Assembly: GCF_001280515.1 (NCBI RefSeq)
Contig: NZ_LBIQ01000030.1
Coordinates: 1,891,451-1,955,450, forward strand
From: Mangrovimonas sp. ST2L15
GTDB lineage: Bacteria; Bacteroidota; Bacteroidia; Flavobacteriales; Flavobacteriaceae
Length of the DNA: 64,000 nt
Direction of reading: 5' to 3'
The notes under the pieces are model-generated. The model was not told the origin of the DNA. It did not search any database and saw only the letters and a list, made by a program, of their open reading frames with translations. The position numbers and the translations under genes were made by a program. Shown here piece after piece: positions 17,796-26,925 of this stretch. Positions within the stretch are counted from its first letter, which is position 1. Each line of letters begins with the position of its first letter.

Positions 17796-18758
17796 ATGAG
17801 TTCAGTCTTAAATTTTAAAAACGTCAATCTATATGTTGCGATTCTTTTCGTGAGTTTGATAAGTTGCAAAAATGAAAGTAAGGAGAGCAAACAGAAACTT
17901 GCAAGTGTTGTTTCAATTGAAAACAAACGAAATGTCGTTGAGGTGACTACCAATATTATGGACTTTGAGATTCCAACGCAACTCCAGTCTGGGTGGACCA
18001 CTTTTAAATACAATAACAAATCTGGAGAAACGCATTTCTTTATTTTCGAGAAAATGCCCGAGGGAATAACCATTGAAAATTATAAAAATGAATTGGTGCC
18101 TCCATTTAAGGCTGCTTTCACCTATTTAAAGGAAAACAAAATAGAAGAAGCTATGAAGGAATTTGAAAAAATTCCATCCTGGTGGCAGGATGTCAAATTG
18201 GGTGGGGGCGTTGGTTTAATAGCACCAAAAAGTTCAGCCGAAACTACAGTTTATTTGAAACCAGGCACCTATGTGATGGAGTGCTATGTTAGAATGCCAA
18301 ACGGGATGCCACATGCATTTTATGGTATGTTAAAGGAAATTGTAGTATCCAATGAATCAAATAACAATAAAGAACCTCAATCAGATTTTGATATTCACCT
18401 TTCAAGTAAAAAAGGAATCACTTTTATGGATTCCATAAAAGCGGGAGAGTACCAAATGGCAGTAAGGTTTGAGGATCAAAAACTATATGAAACGCTATTG
18501 GGGCACGATATTAATCTCGTAAAGTTAGATGATATGAAACTGCTGGATTCGCTGGGTACTTGGATTGATGCTTCTAATATCAAAGCTTTTAAAACTCCTG
18601 TTCCAAAAGGGCTAACTTTCCTTGGAGGTGTTGAAGATTTAGAAGCCGGTGAAACAGGTTATTTCAAGGCCAAATTGGAAAAGGGAAATTATGTGCTGAT
18701 TTCTGAGATTCCCAAGGCAGTAGAGAGAAACATGTATAAAGTTTTTAAAGTGTATTGA
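17796..18758 (+). CDS. Lipoprotein with putative cupredoxin-like copper site (copy 1)
   Basis: 320 residues. Lipobox LISC with Cys24. The first domain (about 45-185) ends in a strand pair with Cys163, His173 and Met178 (ECYVRMPNGMPHAFYGM), and has an upstream His80 in GETHFFIF; this His..Cys..His..Met order is that of type-1 copper proteins, though the Cys-His gap (9 residues) is longer than in plastocyanin. A second half (about 195-320) looks like a degenerate repeat of the same fold (GHDINLVKLD, GGVEDLEAGETGYFKAKL, NYVLISEIP) that lacks Cys and His ligands. No family name recognised. Tandem paralogue follows at 18895. Confidence 0.75.
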   Translation: MSSVLNFKNVNLYVAILFVSLISCKNESKESKQKLASVVSIENKRNVVEVTTNIMDFEIPTQLQSGWTTFKYNNKSGETHFFIFEKMPEGITIENYKNELVPPFKAAFTYLKENKIEEAMKEFEKIPSWWQDVKLGGGVGLIAPKSSAETTVYLKPGTYVMECYVRMPNGMPHAFYGMLKEIVVSNESNNNKEPQSDFDIHLSSKKGITFMDSIKAGEYQMAVRFEDQKLYETLLGHDINLVKLDDMKLLDSLGTWIDASNIKAFKTPVPKGLTFLGGVEDLEAGETGYFKAKLEKGNYVLISEIPKAVERNMYKVFKVY

Positions 18759-18894
18759 AACGGATGGATAAAAATAGGATAGAATCTTCTTGAGAAGACA
18801 TTATATTTCATAGCACCACTCATTAATAAATGAAGCCTAATTGATTTGCTTTGATAAAAATTTATTAACTTAAATATCTTAAAACCAATTACAT

Positions 18895-19872
18895 ATGACT
18901 TGTTTAAAAACTAACTATTCAAAAATCCTGATTTCCTTCGTTGGAATCTTATTTCTATTTAATTGTAAAAACGAAAAAAAGGATCCTGTCAAAGAAACCG
19001 AAGTGATGGTGGTTGAGGAAACCGTACCAGAACCAGAAAACGTCATCAATGTCATCACTAAAAGTATGGAGTTTATCTGTGCTGATACCATTCCCTCGGG
19101 ATGGAATACATTTAAATATCAAAATCAGTCCAACGAAACCCATTTTTTCCTTTTGGATAAATACCCGGAGGGAAAAACTGAGGAGAATGCCATTAAAGAG
19201 ATTGCACCAGTTTTTGGGGAAGGGATGGATTTAATTAATGAAGGGAAACCAGAAGAAGGATTTGCCGCTTTTGGTAAGCTGCCTGCATGGTATGGGGACA
19301 TTGTTTTTTCTGGCGGAACTGGACTCATAGCGCCAAAACATACAGCCATAACAACCGTAAAATTGGACCCAGGATATTACATTATGGAGTGTTATGTGAA
19401 AATGCCCAATGGTAAATTTCACACATTAATGGGAATGGCAAAGGGTATTATAGTCACAGATGAAGATAGTGGTAATTCGCCACCAGAACCAACCGCAGAA
19501 ATAACACTTTCTGGTGAGGAAGGGATTAGCTTTCCAACTCCAATAAAAAAGGGAAAACAAATTTTTTCTGTTTTAGTAAAGGATCAAAAACCACATGAAA
19601 ATTACATTTGGCATGATATCAATCTTGTTCGACTAGATAAAGGAGCGAGTATAGAAGCCCTTGAAGCGTGGATGGATTGGTCCGATCCCAAAGGATTAAT
19701 CACACCAGTTCCTGAAGGATGTACTTTCTTAGGAGGTGTCAACGATATGCCAGCAGGGAGTAAGGGTTACTTCTATGTTGATTTAAAGCCGGGTAAATAT
19801 GCCTTTATATCAGAGGTGCCTAAATCAAAGCAAAAAGGGCTCTTAAAAGAGTTTGTGGTATTTGATAATTAG
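18895..19872 (+). CDS. Lipoprotein with putative cupredoxin-like copper site (copy 2)
   Basis: 325 residues, paralogue of the preceding gene along its whole length (shared GWNTFKY, ETHFF, GLIAPK, YYIMECYVKMPNG, PVPEGCTFLGGVND). Lipobox LFNC with Cys24. The putative copper ligands are kept at His83, Cys166, His176 and Met181, with the same 9-residue Cys-His and 4-residue His-Met spacing, which argues that these residues are functional. The N-terminal linker (VMVVEETVPEPEN) is acidic. The gene ends directly against the duplicated ribBA tail. Envelope-located electron carrier or copper-binding role is inference. Confidence 0.75.
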   Translation: MTCLKTNYSKILISFVGILFLFNCKNEKKDPVKETEVMVVEETVPEPENVINVITKSMEFICADTIPSGWNTFKYQNQSNETHFFLLDKYPEGKTEENAIKEIAPVFGEGMDLINEGKPEEGFAAFGKLPAWYGDIVFSGGTGLIAPKHTAITTVKLDPGYYIMECYVKMPNGKFHTLMGMAKGIIVTDEDSGNSPPEPTAEITLSGEEGISFPTPIKKGKQIFSVLVKDQKPHENYIWHDINLVRLDKGASIEALEAWMDWSDPKGLITPVPEGCTFLGGVNDMPAGSKGYFYVDLKPGKYAFISEVPKSKQKGLLKEFVVFDN

Positions 19873-19953
19873 TAATTAACATAATCAACAATTTCTAAAC
19901 CATAACCTATCATTCCCACTCGTTTGGTCTGCTCACTGTTGGAGACCAAACGA
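19869..19953 (-). pseudogene. Duplicated 3' tail of ribBA (remnant)
   Basis: 85 bases identical to 23884-23968 except one base (19893 T versus 23908 C). On the minus strand it encodes the last 27 or so residues of RibBA and its stop (VGMIGYGLEIVDYVNY end). The single difference is synonymous (GAA/GAG for Glu). Upstream of it on the minus strand there is no further ribBA sequence. It overlaps the stop codon of the plus-strand lipoprotein gene by 4 bases. It contains a 10-base inverted repeat (CGTTTGGTCT / AGACCAAACG) at 19921-19952 that may also act as a terminator for the plus-strand genes. Confidence 0.9.
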
Positions 19954-20119
19954 GATTTTAGATTTTAGGTGTTTTTGGTTTGTAAAATCAGGTTTTTTAG
20001 ACTGTTCCATTAGATTTTAGTCAAGAATAAATCCCTTTTGTATTGAGGCTTAGAACAATATAAAATTGTTAAAAGTTAAATTTATTGCTATTTTGGAATA
20101 ACTAAATTCCAATCTACTA

Positions 20120-23100
20120 ATGAACAAATACTTTTTACTTTCAATTACTCTTTTTTTATCTTTTTTAACCTCTTTTTCGCAATCTAAATTTGATAAGTTT
20201 TGGGACTTATTATTATCAAATGAAAGAGAAGATGCTTTTGTTGAATTTAACTCCAAAAAGGATTTAAATCAGTTAGAGGATCTTGTTATCAATGAAATTT
20301 TAAGGGTAGAACGTGGAAAACTTTCCCATAATGAGGACTTTTTTGAAAGCTTCTTAAATAAACCTAATTACGACTATTATCTATACGCTTTATGGAAAGA
20401 GCCTTTTGTGTTTGATGATTATTTTGATAAAGGATTCAATTCCGAAATCGTAGATAATGTGAATAATGCCTTTGCTAAGGGAAGTGATAACATAGATCTA
20501 AGACATGCCCTAACTTATCTGAAATCATTGGTTGAAAGACATAAAAATAATTGGGATACTTACTACCAATTAAACAAAAGTATAGAGGCCATAGGAGAGT
20601 GGCAATATTGCGGGGTATTTGAAAACCTGAATGAAAGTGGTTTGGATCGAGTTTATGAGCCTGAATTAAAACCCAATAGTTCAGAATTATTCAATGCGGA
20701 AAGTAATGGTAAAGTTAATTGGTACAATTCTTTCAATACAGGAGAGGCTTATCAATTTTTTACCAACCATTCTGAATATGGCTCTGGAGTTCACTATGCT
20801 CAAACTTTTTTCAATGCAAAGGAATCCAAAAGAGTTATTTTAAGAGTAGGTAATGGGTCTGCATTTAAAATTTGGTTAAATGATGTTTTGGTTTTGGAAA
20901 ATAGACAAGATGTAACCACTGAATTAAATGCTTATCAAGTTGAATTGACTATTCCAGAAGGGGATAATAGATTGCTAATTAAGAATGCAGAAAGTTCAAG
21001 TGTTAGTTACTTTCAAATTCAATTTATAAAGGATAATCAAGTCGTAAAATTTCCTTTTAGCCAAAAAGTGAACTCCTTCCAAAAAAGCAATTTGAAAGAA
21101 CTTAATGTTAAGCCTTTAGAAAATAGTTTTGAAACCTATTTTATTAACGAATTAAAAAAGAATCCTAACGATATATTTCTTAAATATTGTCTGATCAATA
21201 CTTATTTAAGAAATGAGAATTACAAAAAGGCGAAAGAGATTATTTTGCCCTTGTATTCTGAATATCCAAAGAGTTCGTTTTTGCGTAGAATTTTGTTGAA
21301 AATCTATTTATTAGAAAAGGATAATACCACCTATACTGAAATTATTGAAAATATTGAATTAGATGATAGTGATTACTACTTTCCTCTTATTCTAAAACTA
21401 TTGGATTCAGATAAAATGGGAAGGATGAGTTTAAATGAAATGGAAGACTTCCTTAACAAATTAAAAAGTACTATTGATTTAAAGCTAATAGAGGTTTCGG
21501 CAGATATTTACTTAAATGCTCGAAATGGTGATAAAATTGCCATGAAGAAGAATTTAGATAAGTTGGTTAAAATTGCCGAGGGGAATCCTAAGCTTACAAT
21601 GACATATGCACCATTTTATAAATCCGTTTTTAAAGACGAAAAAACAACTCTTAAAATTTTAGAAGATTTAAATGATGAATATTTCTATACCAAAGCCATT
21701 TCTTCTCTTTCATCCTATTATGAACAGCAAGGGAATAAAAAAGACGCATTGAATGTATTTTTGAAAAATATAGATGCCTTGGAAAAGGATAATTATTATC
21801 TAAGATATTTAATTGATAAAAATCAATCATATCAAAATCATGAGGAGTCGTTAAAGTATATAAATAAAGGACTTGAAAACTACCCTTATTCTTTTAAATT
21901 TTTAGAGTACAAGGGTGAATCTTTATTACAATTAGGAAAGAAAGAAGAAGCCATTACTGCCTTCGAAGAATCCTTAAACCATAATCCTAATAATCAAGAT
22001 TTAAGAAAGAAAATAAAGGATTTAAAAAATGAACCAAACTTATTGGATGGTTTGGTTTTAGAGGATGCTTATACATTTATTTCCGAAAATAAAGGAAAAA
22101 TAAAGACTAATAATTATGGGTATAATATTTTATTGGATGAAGGCAATATAGAATTGTATCCTGAAGGTGGAGGGGTATACCGTTTTCTAGCTGCTTATGA
22201 AATTACTTCAGATTCTGGGATAGAGAATTTTAAGGAATATAATTTGGGTCTATCAGGAAATTATATTCTGATTAAATCTGAAATTGTTAAATCAAATGGT
22301 TCCATTGTCCCAGCTGAAAGAAGCGGGTCAAACCTTGTGTTTAACGGTTTATCCATAGGTGATGTTGTCTATGTAGATTATCAAAATACGTTTTCTAGTT
22401 CGGGGAGATTTTATAAAGATTATGTAGATTATTTTCAATTTAATTCCTATCATCCAACCAACTATTGCGCGATTAAAATTATTGTACCAAATGCAATACC
22501 ATTTAACTATAAATTGATTAATGGTGAGGTGCCGTTTAAAAAGGAAACTAATAAAGAATATACACTATATAAATGGGAATTATGGAATGACGATGGTTTG
22601 CCGCAAGCTGAGAATTATATGCCATATACCATTGATTTAGCATCAAATCTTCATCTAAGTACGATTCCAGATTGGAATACAATTTCAAATTGGTATTCTG
22701 ATTTAACGAGGTCTAGAATTGAAATTAATAGTACAGTGAAAGATGCCTTTAGCGAAATTTTTCCTGATGGCTTTGAGCAATTTCAGGAGTTGGAAAGGGC
22801 AGAGAAAATATATAAATATATCACTTCCAATTTTACATACAGTCATGTTAGTTTCAAACAAAGTGGATTTGTTCCGCAAAGACCATCCAAAACGATTTTG
22901 ACCAAATTAGGAGATTGTAAAGATTTTTCCACCTTATTCGTTGCTCTTGGTCACATGGCCAACTTGGATTCTAATTTGATTCTAGTGCTTACATCTGATC
23001 ATGGTGATAACGCATTAATATTACCTAGTCAAGATTTTAATCATTGTATCGTTAATTTAAAGATTAATAATAAAGTAAGATTTATCGAACTCACCGACAA

Positions 23101-23869
23101 ATATTTACCTTTTGGTTCTTTGCCTACTTCTTTATATAATGCAAATGCACTTGAAATTCCTTATGATAGCAATAACTCAAATGCTCAATATGAATTATTT
23201 AAGTTAACCAATTTAGAAAGAAATAAAGGTGTTGTAGAAAATCACTTAAGTTTAAATTTAGGGAACAATTCCTCTTCATTGAAGGTGGAAACCAAAATAA
23301 GCGGTCATGTAGCTTCTGGTTATGAGAGCATATTTGTTGAGCCCAACCATGATGTGGTTAAAAAGTCCATTTCCGAACTTTTTGAAGATTCCTTTGAAGG
23401 CGATTTTACACTGGATAGTTTAGGAAGTATAGAGACAATTGATAAAAATAAGATGGTGAAGTACACATCATGGATTACATTGAAAAGTAAGCCCAAGACT
23501 CTAGGCTCAATGAAAATTATGCAACTGCCTATTGTCTCAAACCCTTATACAAGTGATTTAATTAACGAAAATGAAAGGAATTATCCCATTGAATATTCTA
23601 GATACGAGAATGTTGATGAGTATAAAACAACTTATGATATATATCTAGATGAGGGACAGAACTTTCAGGAAATACCTGAAAATATCAATCTATCTTTCAA
23701 AAGCCATGTTTACAAATTAACCTTTGAGAAAATAAGTGCTAATCATTTGAAGGCCTATATTTATGCAAAACCTTCTCTAGAAGTAGTTTCTACTAGCGAT
23801 TACCTTGAGTTTAAAGAATACGTGAAAAAGATATTGGAAGCAGAGAAACAGCTTATTGGTTACAAATAA
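20120..23869 (+). CDS. DUF3857/transglutaminase-domain protein with TPR-like region
   Basis: 1249 residues with a signal peptide (FLLSITLFLSFLTSFSQS). The N-terminal half is helical with TPR-like repeats (NENYKKAKEIILPLYSEYP, KYINKGLENYPYSFKFLEY, KKEEAITAFEESLNHNPNN). The middle (about 660-850) matches DUF3857, and a transglutaminase-like core follows with Cys933 in LGDCKDFSTL, a later His in DFNHCIVNL and Asp in IELTDKYLPF as the expected triad. Exported, periplasmic; substrate unknown, peptide or cell-wall related by analogy. It is the only gene between two 85-bp copies of the ribBA tail and looks more AT-rich than its neighbours, suggesting later arrival. Confidence 0.88.
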   Translation: MNKYFLLSITLFLSFLTSFSQSKFDKFWDLLLSNEREDAFVEFNSKKDLNQLEDLVINEILRVERGKLSHNEDFFESFLNKPNYDYYLYALWKEPFVFDDYFDKGFNSEIVDNVNNAFAKGSDNIDLRHALTYLKSLVERHKNNWDTYYQLNKSIEAIGEWQYCGVFENLNESGLDRVYEPELKPNSSELFNAESNGKVNWYNSFNTGEAYQFFTNHSEYGSGVHYAQTFFNAKESKRVILRVGNGSAFKIWLNDVLVLENRQDVTTELNAYQVELTIPEGDNRLLIKNAESSSVSYFQIQFIKDNQVVKFPFSQKVNSFQKSNLKELNVKPLENSFETYFINELKKNPNDIFLKYCLINTYLRNENYKKAKEIILPLYSEYPKSSFLRRILLKIYLLEKDNTTYTEIIENIELDDSDYYFPLILKLLDSDKMGRMSLNEMEDFLNKLKSTIDLKLIEVSADIYLNARNGDKIAMKKNLDKLVKIAEGNPKLTMTYAPFYKSVFKDEKTTLKILEDLNDEYFYTKAISSLSSYYEQQGNKKDALNVFLKNIDALEKDNYYLRYLIDKNQSYQNHEESLKYINKGLENYPYSFKFLEYKGESLLQLGKKEEAITAFEESLNHNPNNQDLRKKIKDLKNEPNLLDGLVLEDAYTFISENKGKIKTNNYGYNILLDEGNIELYPEGGGVYRFLAAYEITSDSGIENFKEYNLGLSGNYILIKSEIVKSNGSIVPAERSGSNLVFNGLSIGDVVYVDYQNTFSSSGRFYKDYVDYFQFNSYHPTNYCAIKIIVPNAIPFNYKLINGEVPFKKETNKEYTLYKWELWNDDGLPQAENYMPYTIDLASNLHLSTIPDWNTISNWYSDLTRSRIEINSTVKDAFSEIFPDGFEQFQELERAEKIYKYITSNFTYSHVSFKQSGFVPQRPSKTILTKLGDCKDFSTLFVALGHMANLDSNLILVLTSDHGDNALILPSQDFNHCIVNLKINNKVRFIELTDKYLPFGSLPTSLYNANALEIPYDSNNSNAQYELFKLTNLERNKGVVENHLSLNLGNNSSSLKVETKISGHVASGYESIFVEPNHDVVKKSISELFEDSFEGDFTLDSLGSIETIDKNKMVKYTSWITLKSKPKTLGSMKIMQLPIVSNPYTSDLINENERNYPIEYSRYENVDEYKTTYDIYLDEGQNFQEIPENINLSFKSHVYKLTFEKISANHLKAYIYAKPSLEVVSTSDYLEFKEYVKKILEAEKQLIGYK

Positions 23870-23883
23870 ATTTAATTAATCAC

Positions 23884-23968
23884 TTAGTAATTAACATAAT
23901 CAACAATCTCTAAACCATAACCTATCATTCCCACTCGTTTGGTCTGCTCACTGTTGGAGACCAAACGA
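23884..23968. repeat. Direct repeat copy 2 (native ribBA 3' end)
   Basis: Second copy of the 85-base direct repeat, in the same orientation as 19869-19953 and 4015 bases away. It starts exactly at the ribBA stop codon and ends inside the gene where the 10-base inverted repeat closes. Confidence 0.93.
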
Positions 23969-25038
23969 AGTTTGTGGATGTTTAGATCATGAAGAATTTG
24001 AGCACCAATACCAAAGTCTTTATTATCCATTTTAATTCCAGGAGCCTTGATAACGTCTTTGGCATTTTGAGCAACTTTTAACTCAGAGAGCCTATTTAAT
24101 AAATTAGTGGATTGGTTCTGTTGATTTATAAAGATAATGGCACCTTTTCCTACTTCGCTGACTAACTTGAACATGTCGTCCAATTTTTTATCAGCATTGT
24201 TAGTTAAGGTTCCTAAAATGTCATTATTTACCAAAGTTGAATTAACTCTTGTTAAGACTGGTTCATCAGCTTTCCAACTTCCTTTAGTAAGTGCAATATG
24301 TACTTGGCTATTGGTTGTTTGTTGATATGCTCGCAACCTAAAAGAGCCAAAACGTGTTACAATATCAAAATCTTCTTTCTTTTCAATCAAAGAGTCATGT
24401 TGCATTCTATAAGCCACCAAATCTTCAATAGAAACAATTTTAAGATCAAACTTTTTGGCCACTTCCATCAACTGTGGTAAGCGAGCCATAGTCCCATCTT
24501 CGTTCATGATTTCAACAATAACTCCACCAGGTTTCAAACCTGCCAATCTTGCAAAATCAATAGCGGCTTCGGTATGGCCAGTTCGCCTTAAAACACCACC
24601 TTCTTTAGCTACCAATGGGAATATGTGTCCAGGTCTGGCCAATTCAAAAGGTCTCGTGTCATGATCGATAAGAGCTTTTACGGTTTTAGCTCTATCACTT
24701 GCAGAAATACCGGTGGTTACACCTTTACCTCTTAAATCCACCGATACGGTAAAGGCCGTTTCCATAGGGTCGGTATTATTATTGACCATCATATGAAGTT
24801 CCAGTTCCTTACAACGTTTTTCAGTCAATGGGGCGCAGATTAATCCACGTCCATGAGTAGCCATGAAATTGATCATTTCTGGAGTTACCATTTCAGCAGC
24901 TGCCAAAAAATCACCTTCATTCTCTCGGTCGGCATCATCAACAACAATAATTACCTTGCCATTTCTAATATCTTCAATGGCTTCTTGGATGGTATTTAAC
25001 TGTATCATAGGACGTTCTAGGGTCAATTCTTCTGTCAT
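23884..25038 (-). CDS. ribB: RibBA-type riboflavin biosynthesis protein with degenerate GTP cyclohydrolase II half
   Basis: 384 residues. The N-terminal DHBP synthase (about 1-215) is complete: VVDDADRENEGDF, MATHGRGLICAPL, TGISASDRAKT, RTGHTEAAIDFARL. It converts ribulose 5-phosphate to 3,4-dihydroxy-2-butanone 4-phosphate plus formate. The C-terminal half (about 225-384) has the overall GCHII length, but the zinc-binding Cys motif is replaced (RVNSTLVNNDILGTL then NNADKKL, no Cys), so GTP hydrolysis is unlikely; a separate GCHII would be needed. Last gene of the dgk-ftsK-lolA-lpt-rib block, 16 bases after the permease gene. Confidence 0.93.
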   Translation of the reverse strand: MTEELTLERPMIQLNTIQEAIEDIRNGKVIIVVDDADRENEGDFLAAAEMVTPEMINFMATHGRGLICAPLTEKRCKELELHMMVNNNTDPMETAFTVSVDLRGKGVTTGISASDRAKTVKALIDHDTRPFELARPGHIFPLVAKEGGVLRRTGHTEAAIDFARLAGLKPGGVIVEIMNEDGTMARLPQLMEVAKKFDLKIVSIEDLVAYRMQHDSLIEKKEDFDIVTRFGSFRLRAYQQTTNSQVHIALTKGSWKADEPVLTRVNSTLVNNDILGTLTNNADKKLDDMFKLVSEVGKGAIIFINQQNQSTNLLNRLSELKVAQNAKDVIKAPGIKMDNKDFGIGAQILHDLNIHKLRLVSNSEQTKRVGMIGYGLEIVDYVNY

Positions 25039-25054
25039 GATGCAAAGATATGGC

Positions 25055-26917
25055 TTATTTTAAACTAACTGAAATGTCTTGATTTATTTTATTTTTTCTA
25101 AGAAAGTGACTTAAAGGATAAAATAGGTATCCTAAAATTAAACTGACAGGATTTTTTGAAAAGCTAGATTTGGGCACATGTTTATAAAGCTTAAAACTGA
25201 CTATGGTCGATACGACATAGTATACAAGACATATAAACAAGGCGATTATCCCCAGTTGCAAGCTTACTAAAGCAAGCTCAGGAAATTTATTGTTTTTCAG
25301 AATAAAGAAGAGTGGAACCAAAATGGCAGCCGCGATATAAAAAATAAAACTGAACTTGGAAAAAACAGTAAAATCCTCTTGTAATTTAGTTACCTTAATG
25401 ACATTTTTTGAATCTATTTTTTCAGGAGCAAGCTCTCTATTAGCCATGATTTCAGCAACTTCATTGGGAAGTTCCTTTCTTGCCTTTTCTTCTTTTGGCT
25501 TAATTTTAAGCAGTTTTTTAATGGGTTCAATCAGGTGGTCAAATTCAAACAATCCTCTATCTTGTGTGGCTCTTCTGGTAAGATAGATACTTAAAGGAAA
25601 CATGATCAATGTTGACACCCAAGGAGCTAAAGCAGGATTCATGGCGCCCCCTTCAGAACTTTCCTTAGCAAAAATCCCAATAAAATGGTAGGTTAAAAAT
25701 AATAGAATGGCAACTACCATAGGTAAGCCCAATCCTCCTTTTCTGATTAGAGCTCCTAATGGCGCCCCGACAAAAAATAGAATAACACAAGCAAATCCCA
25801 ATGCGACCTTATCATGGTAAGCTAAGACGTGTTTGTACATCCATATTTTCTTCTGCTTAAAGCCTTCCTTTTTTACTTTGACTATTTGCTTGGTACTTTT
25901 TATGGAGTTTGTAGCTAAATCTATCAATTGAACTTTTTTACGGGTATCAAATAAATCCAATATGTCTCCCGTATATATGGTGTCCTTTTTGGCCTTAATT
26001 CCCGAATTCATAACAGGTAGATTGGTTCGAGAATATAAGTTCTCAGAAAATTCGCTATGAACTTTAGCAATATCAGTTTTTAAGGAATCAATGGTATAGC
26101 TAAGATCCTTCATGCTCAACATGCTGTATTTATTGGAAACTTCTTTTTCATCCATATCCTGATTGTTGAAGCCGGAAAGGTCAATGTTGATGGTATAAGT
26201 TTCAAACGAACTCTTAGTCATGGGCCTTTTTTGGCGATCTTTGTAATCTTTGGGTGGGGAATCATCATAAAAATACCCTTCATTAAGAATTAATTTCAAA
26301 ACATTGGATTCTTCACTTCCTACTAATTCACCATTTTTAGCCACTATAGTAGTATGATTACCTCTACTATTTTTGTTGTTTTTTTTATGAATAAGGACAC
26401 CATCTAAAAATTGACCACGATCACCAGATTTTTTATCCACCTTAATATTGTAGTCTATGACATCATTAAATTGTCCTTCAGCAATAACCATAGCCGGTTT
26501 GAGTTTGGCGATGTTTTTCCTTAGGTTTAAGGAATTATATTCCCCCCACGGAATGACTGTATTTGCAAAAATGAAGGTTAAAAAAGCCAAAAGAACAATA
26601 AAGGCACTTAATCCAGCCATGGCTCTTTGTAAGGAAATGCCCGTAGATTTCATGGCGGCAAACTCATAATTCTCTGCAAAGCTTCCAAATACCATGATTG
26701 AAGACAAAAGAATGGTTAATGGTAATACCAATGTTACTAATCTTGGGGAGAAATAAATTAAGAATTTACCAACAACCACAATATCCAAATCTTTACCAGC
26801 CAACTCCTTGATATATAGCCAAATGGTTTGTAAAACAAAAATCAGCATGAGTATAACGAACACACTGATAAAAGTTTTTAAATAGGTGGTTAATATGTAC
26901 CTGTCAAGAATTTTCAA
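25055..26917 (-). CDS. LptF/LptG family permease (YjgP/YjgQ)
   Basis: 620 residues. Three membrane helices at the N-terminus (YILTTYLKTFISVFVILMLIF is the first), a family-typical LVTLVLPLTILLSSIMVFGS, a long periplasmic beta-jellyroll-like insert (about 160-350), then three more helices (GFACVILFFVGAPLGALIRKGGLG carries the classic family motif). An extra C-terminal region with two further helices is present, as seen in Bacteroidota homologues. Part of the Lpt machine that pulls lipopolysaccharide out of the inner membrane; LptF or LptG cannot be distinguished here. It follows lolA after 8 bases. Confidence 0.9.
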   Translation of the reverse strand: MKILDRYILTTYLKTFISVFVILMLIFVLQTIWLYIKELAGKDLDIVVVGKFLIYFSPRLVTLVLPLTILLSSIMVFGSFAENYEFAAMKSTGISLQRAMAGLSAFIVLLAFLTFIFANTVIPWGEYNSLNLRKNIAKLKPAMVIAEGQFNDVIDYNIKVDKKSGDRGQFLDGVLIHKKNNKNSRGNHTTIVAKNGELVGSEESNVLKLILNEGYFYDDSPPKDYKDRQKRPMTKSSFETYTINIDLSGFNNQDMDEKEVSNKYSMLSMKDLSYTIDSLKTDIAKVHSEFSENLYSRTNLPVMNSGIKAKKDTIYTGDILDLFDTRKKVQLIDLATNSIKSTKQIVKVKKEGFKQKKIWMYKHVLAYHDKVALGFACVILFFVGAPLGALIRKGGLGLPMVVAILLFLTYHFIGIFAKESSEGGAMNPALAPWVSTLIMFPLSIYLTRRATQDRGLFEFDHLIEPIKKLLKIKPKEEKARKELPNEVAEIMANRELAPEKIDSKNVIKVTKLQEDFTVFSKFSFIFYIAAAILVPLFFILKNNKFPELALVSLQLGIIALFICLVYYVVSTIVSFKLYKHVPKSSFSKNPVSLILGYLFYPLSHFLRKNKINQDISVSLK

Positions 26918-26925
26918 AGGGTCAA

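Noticed and set aside
19954..23883. Transposon or IS element
   Set aside because: No transposase and no terminal inverted repeats; the flanking direct repeats are 85 bases of ribBA, far longer than IS target duplications.
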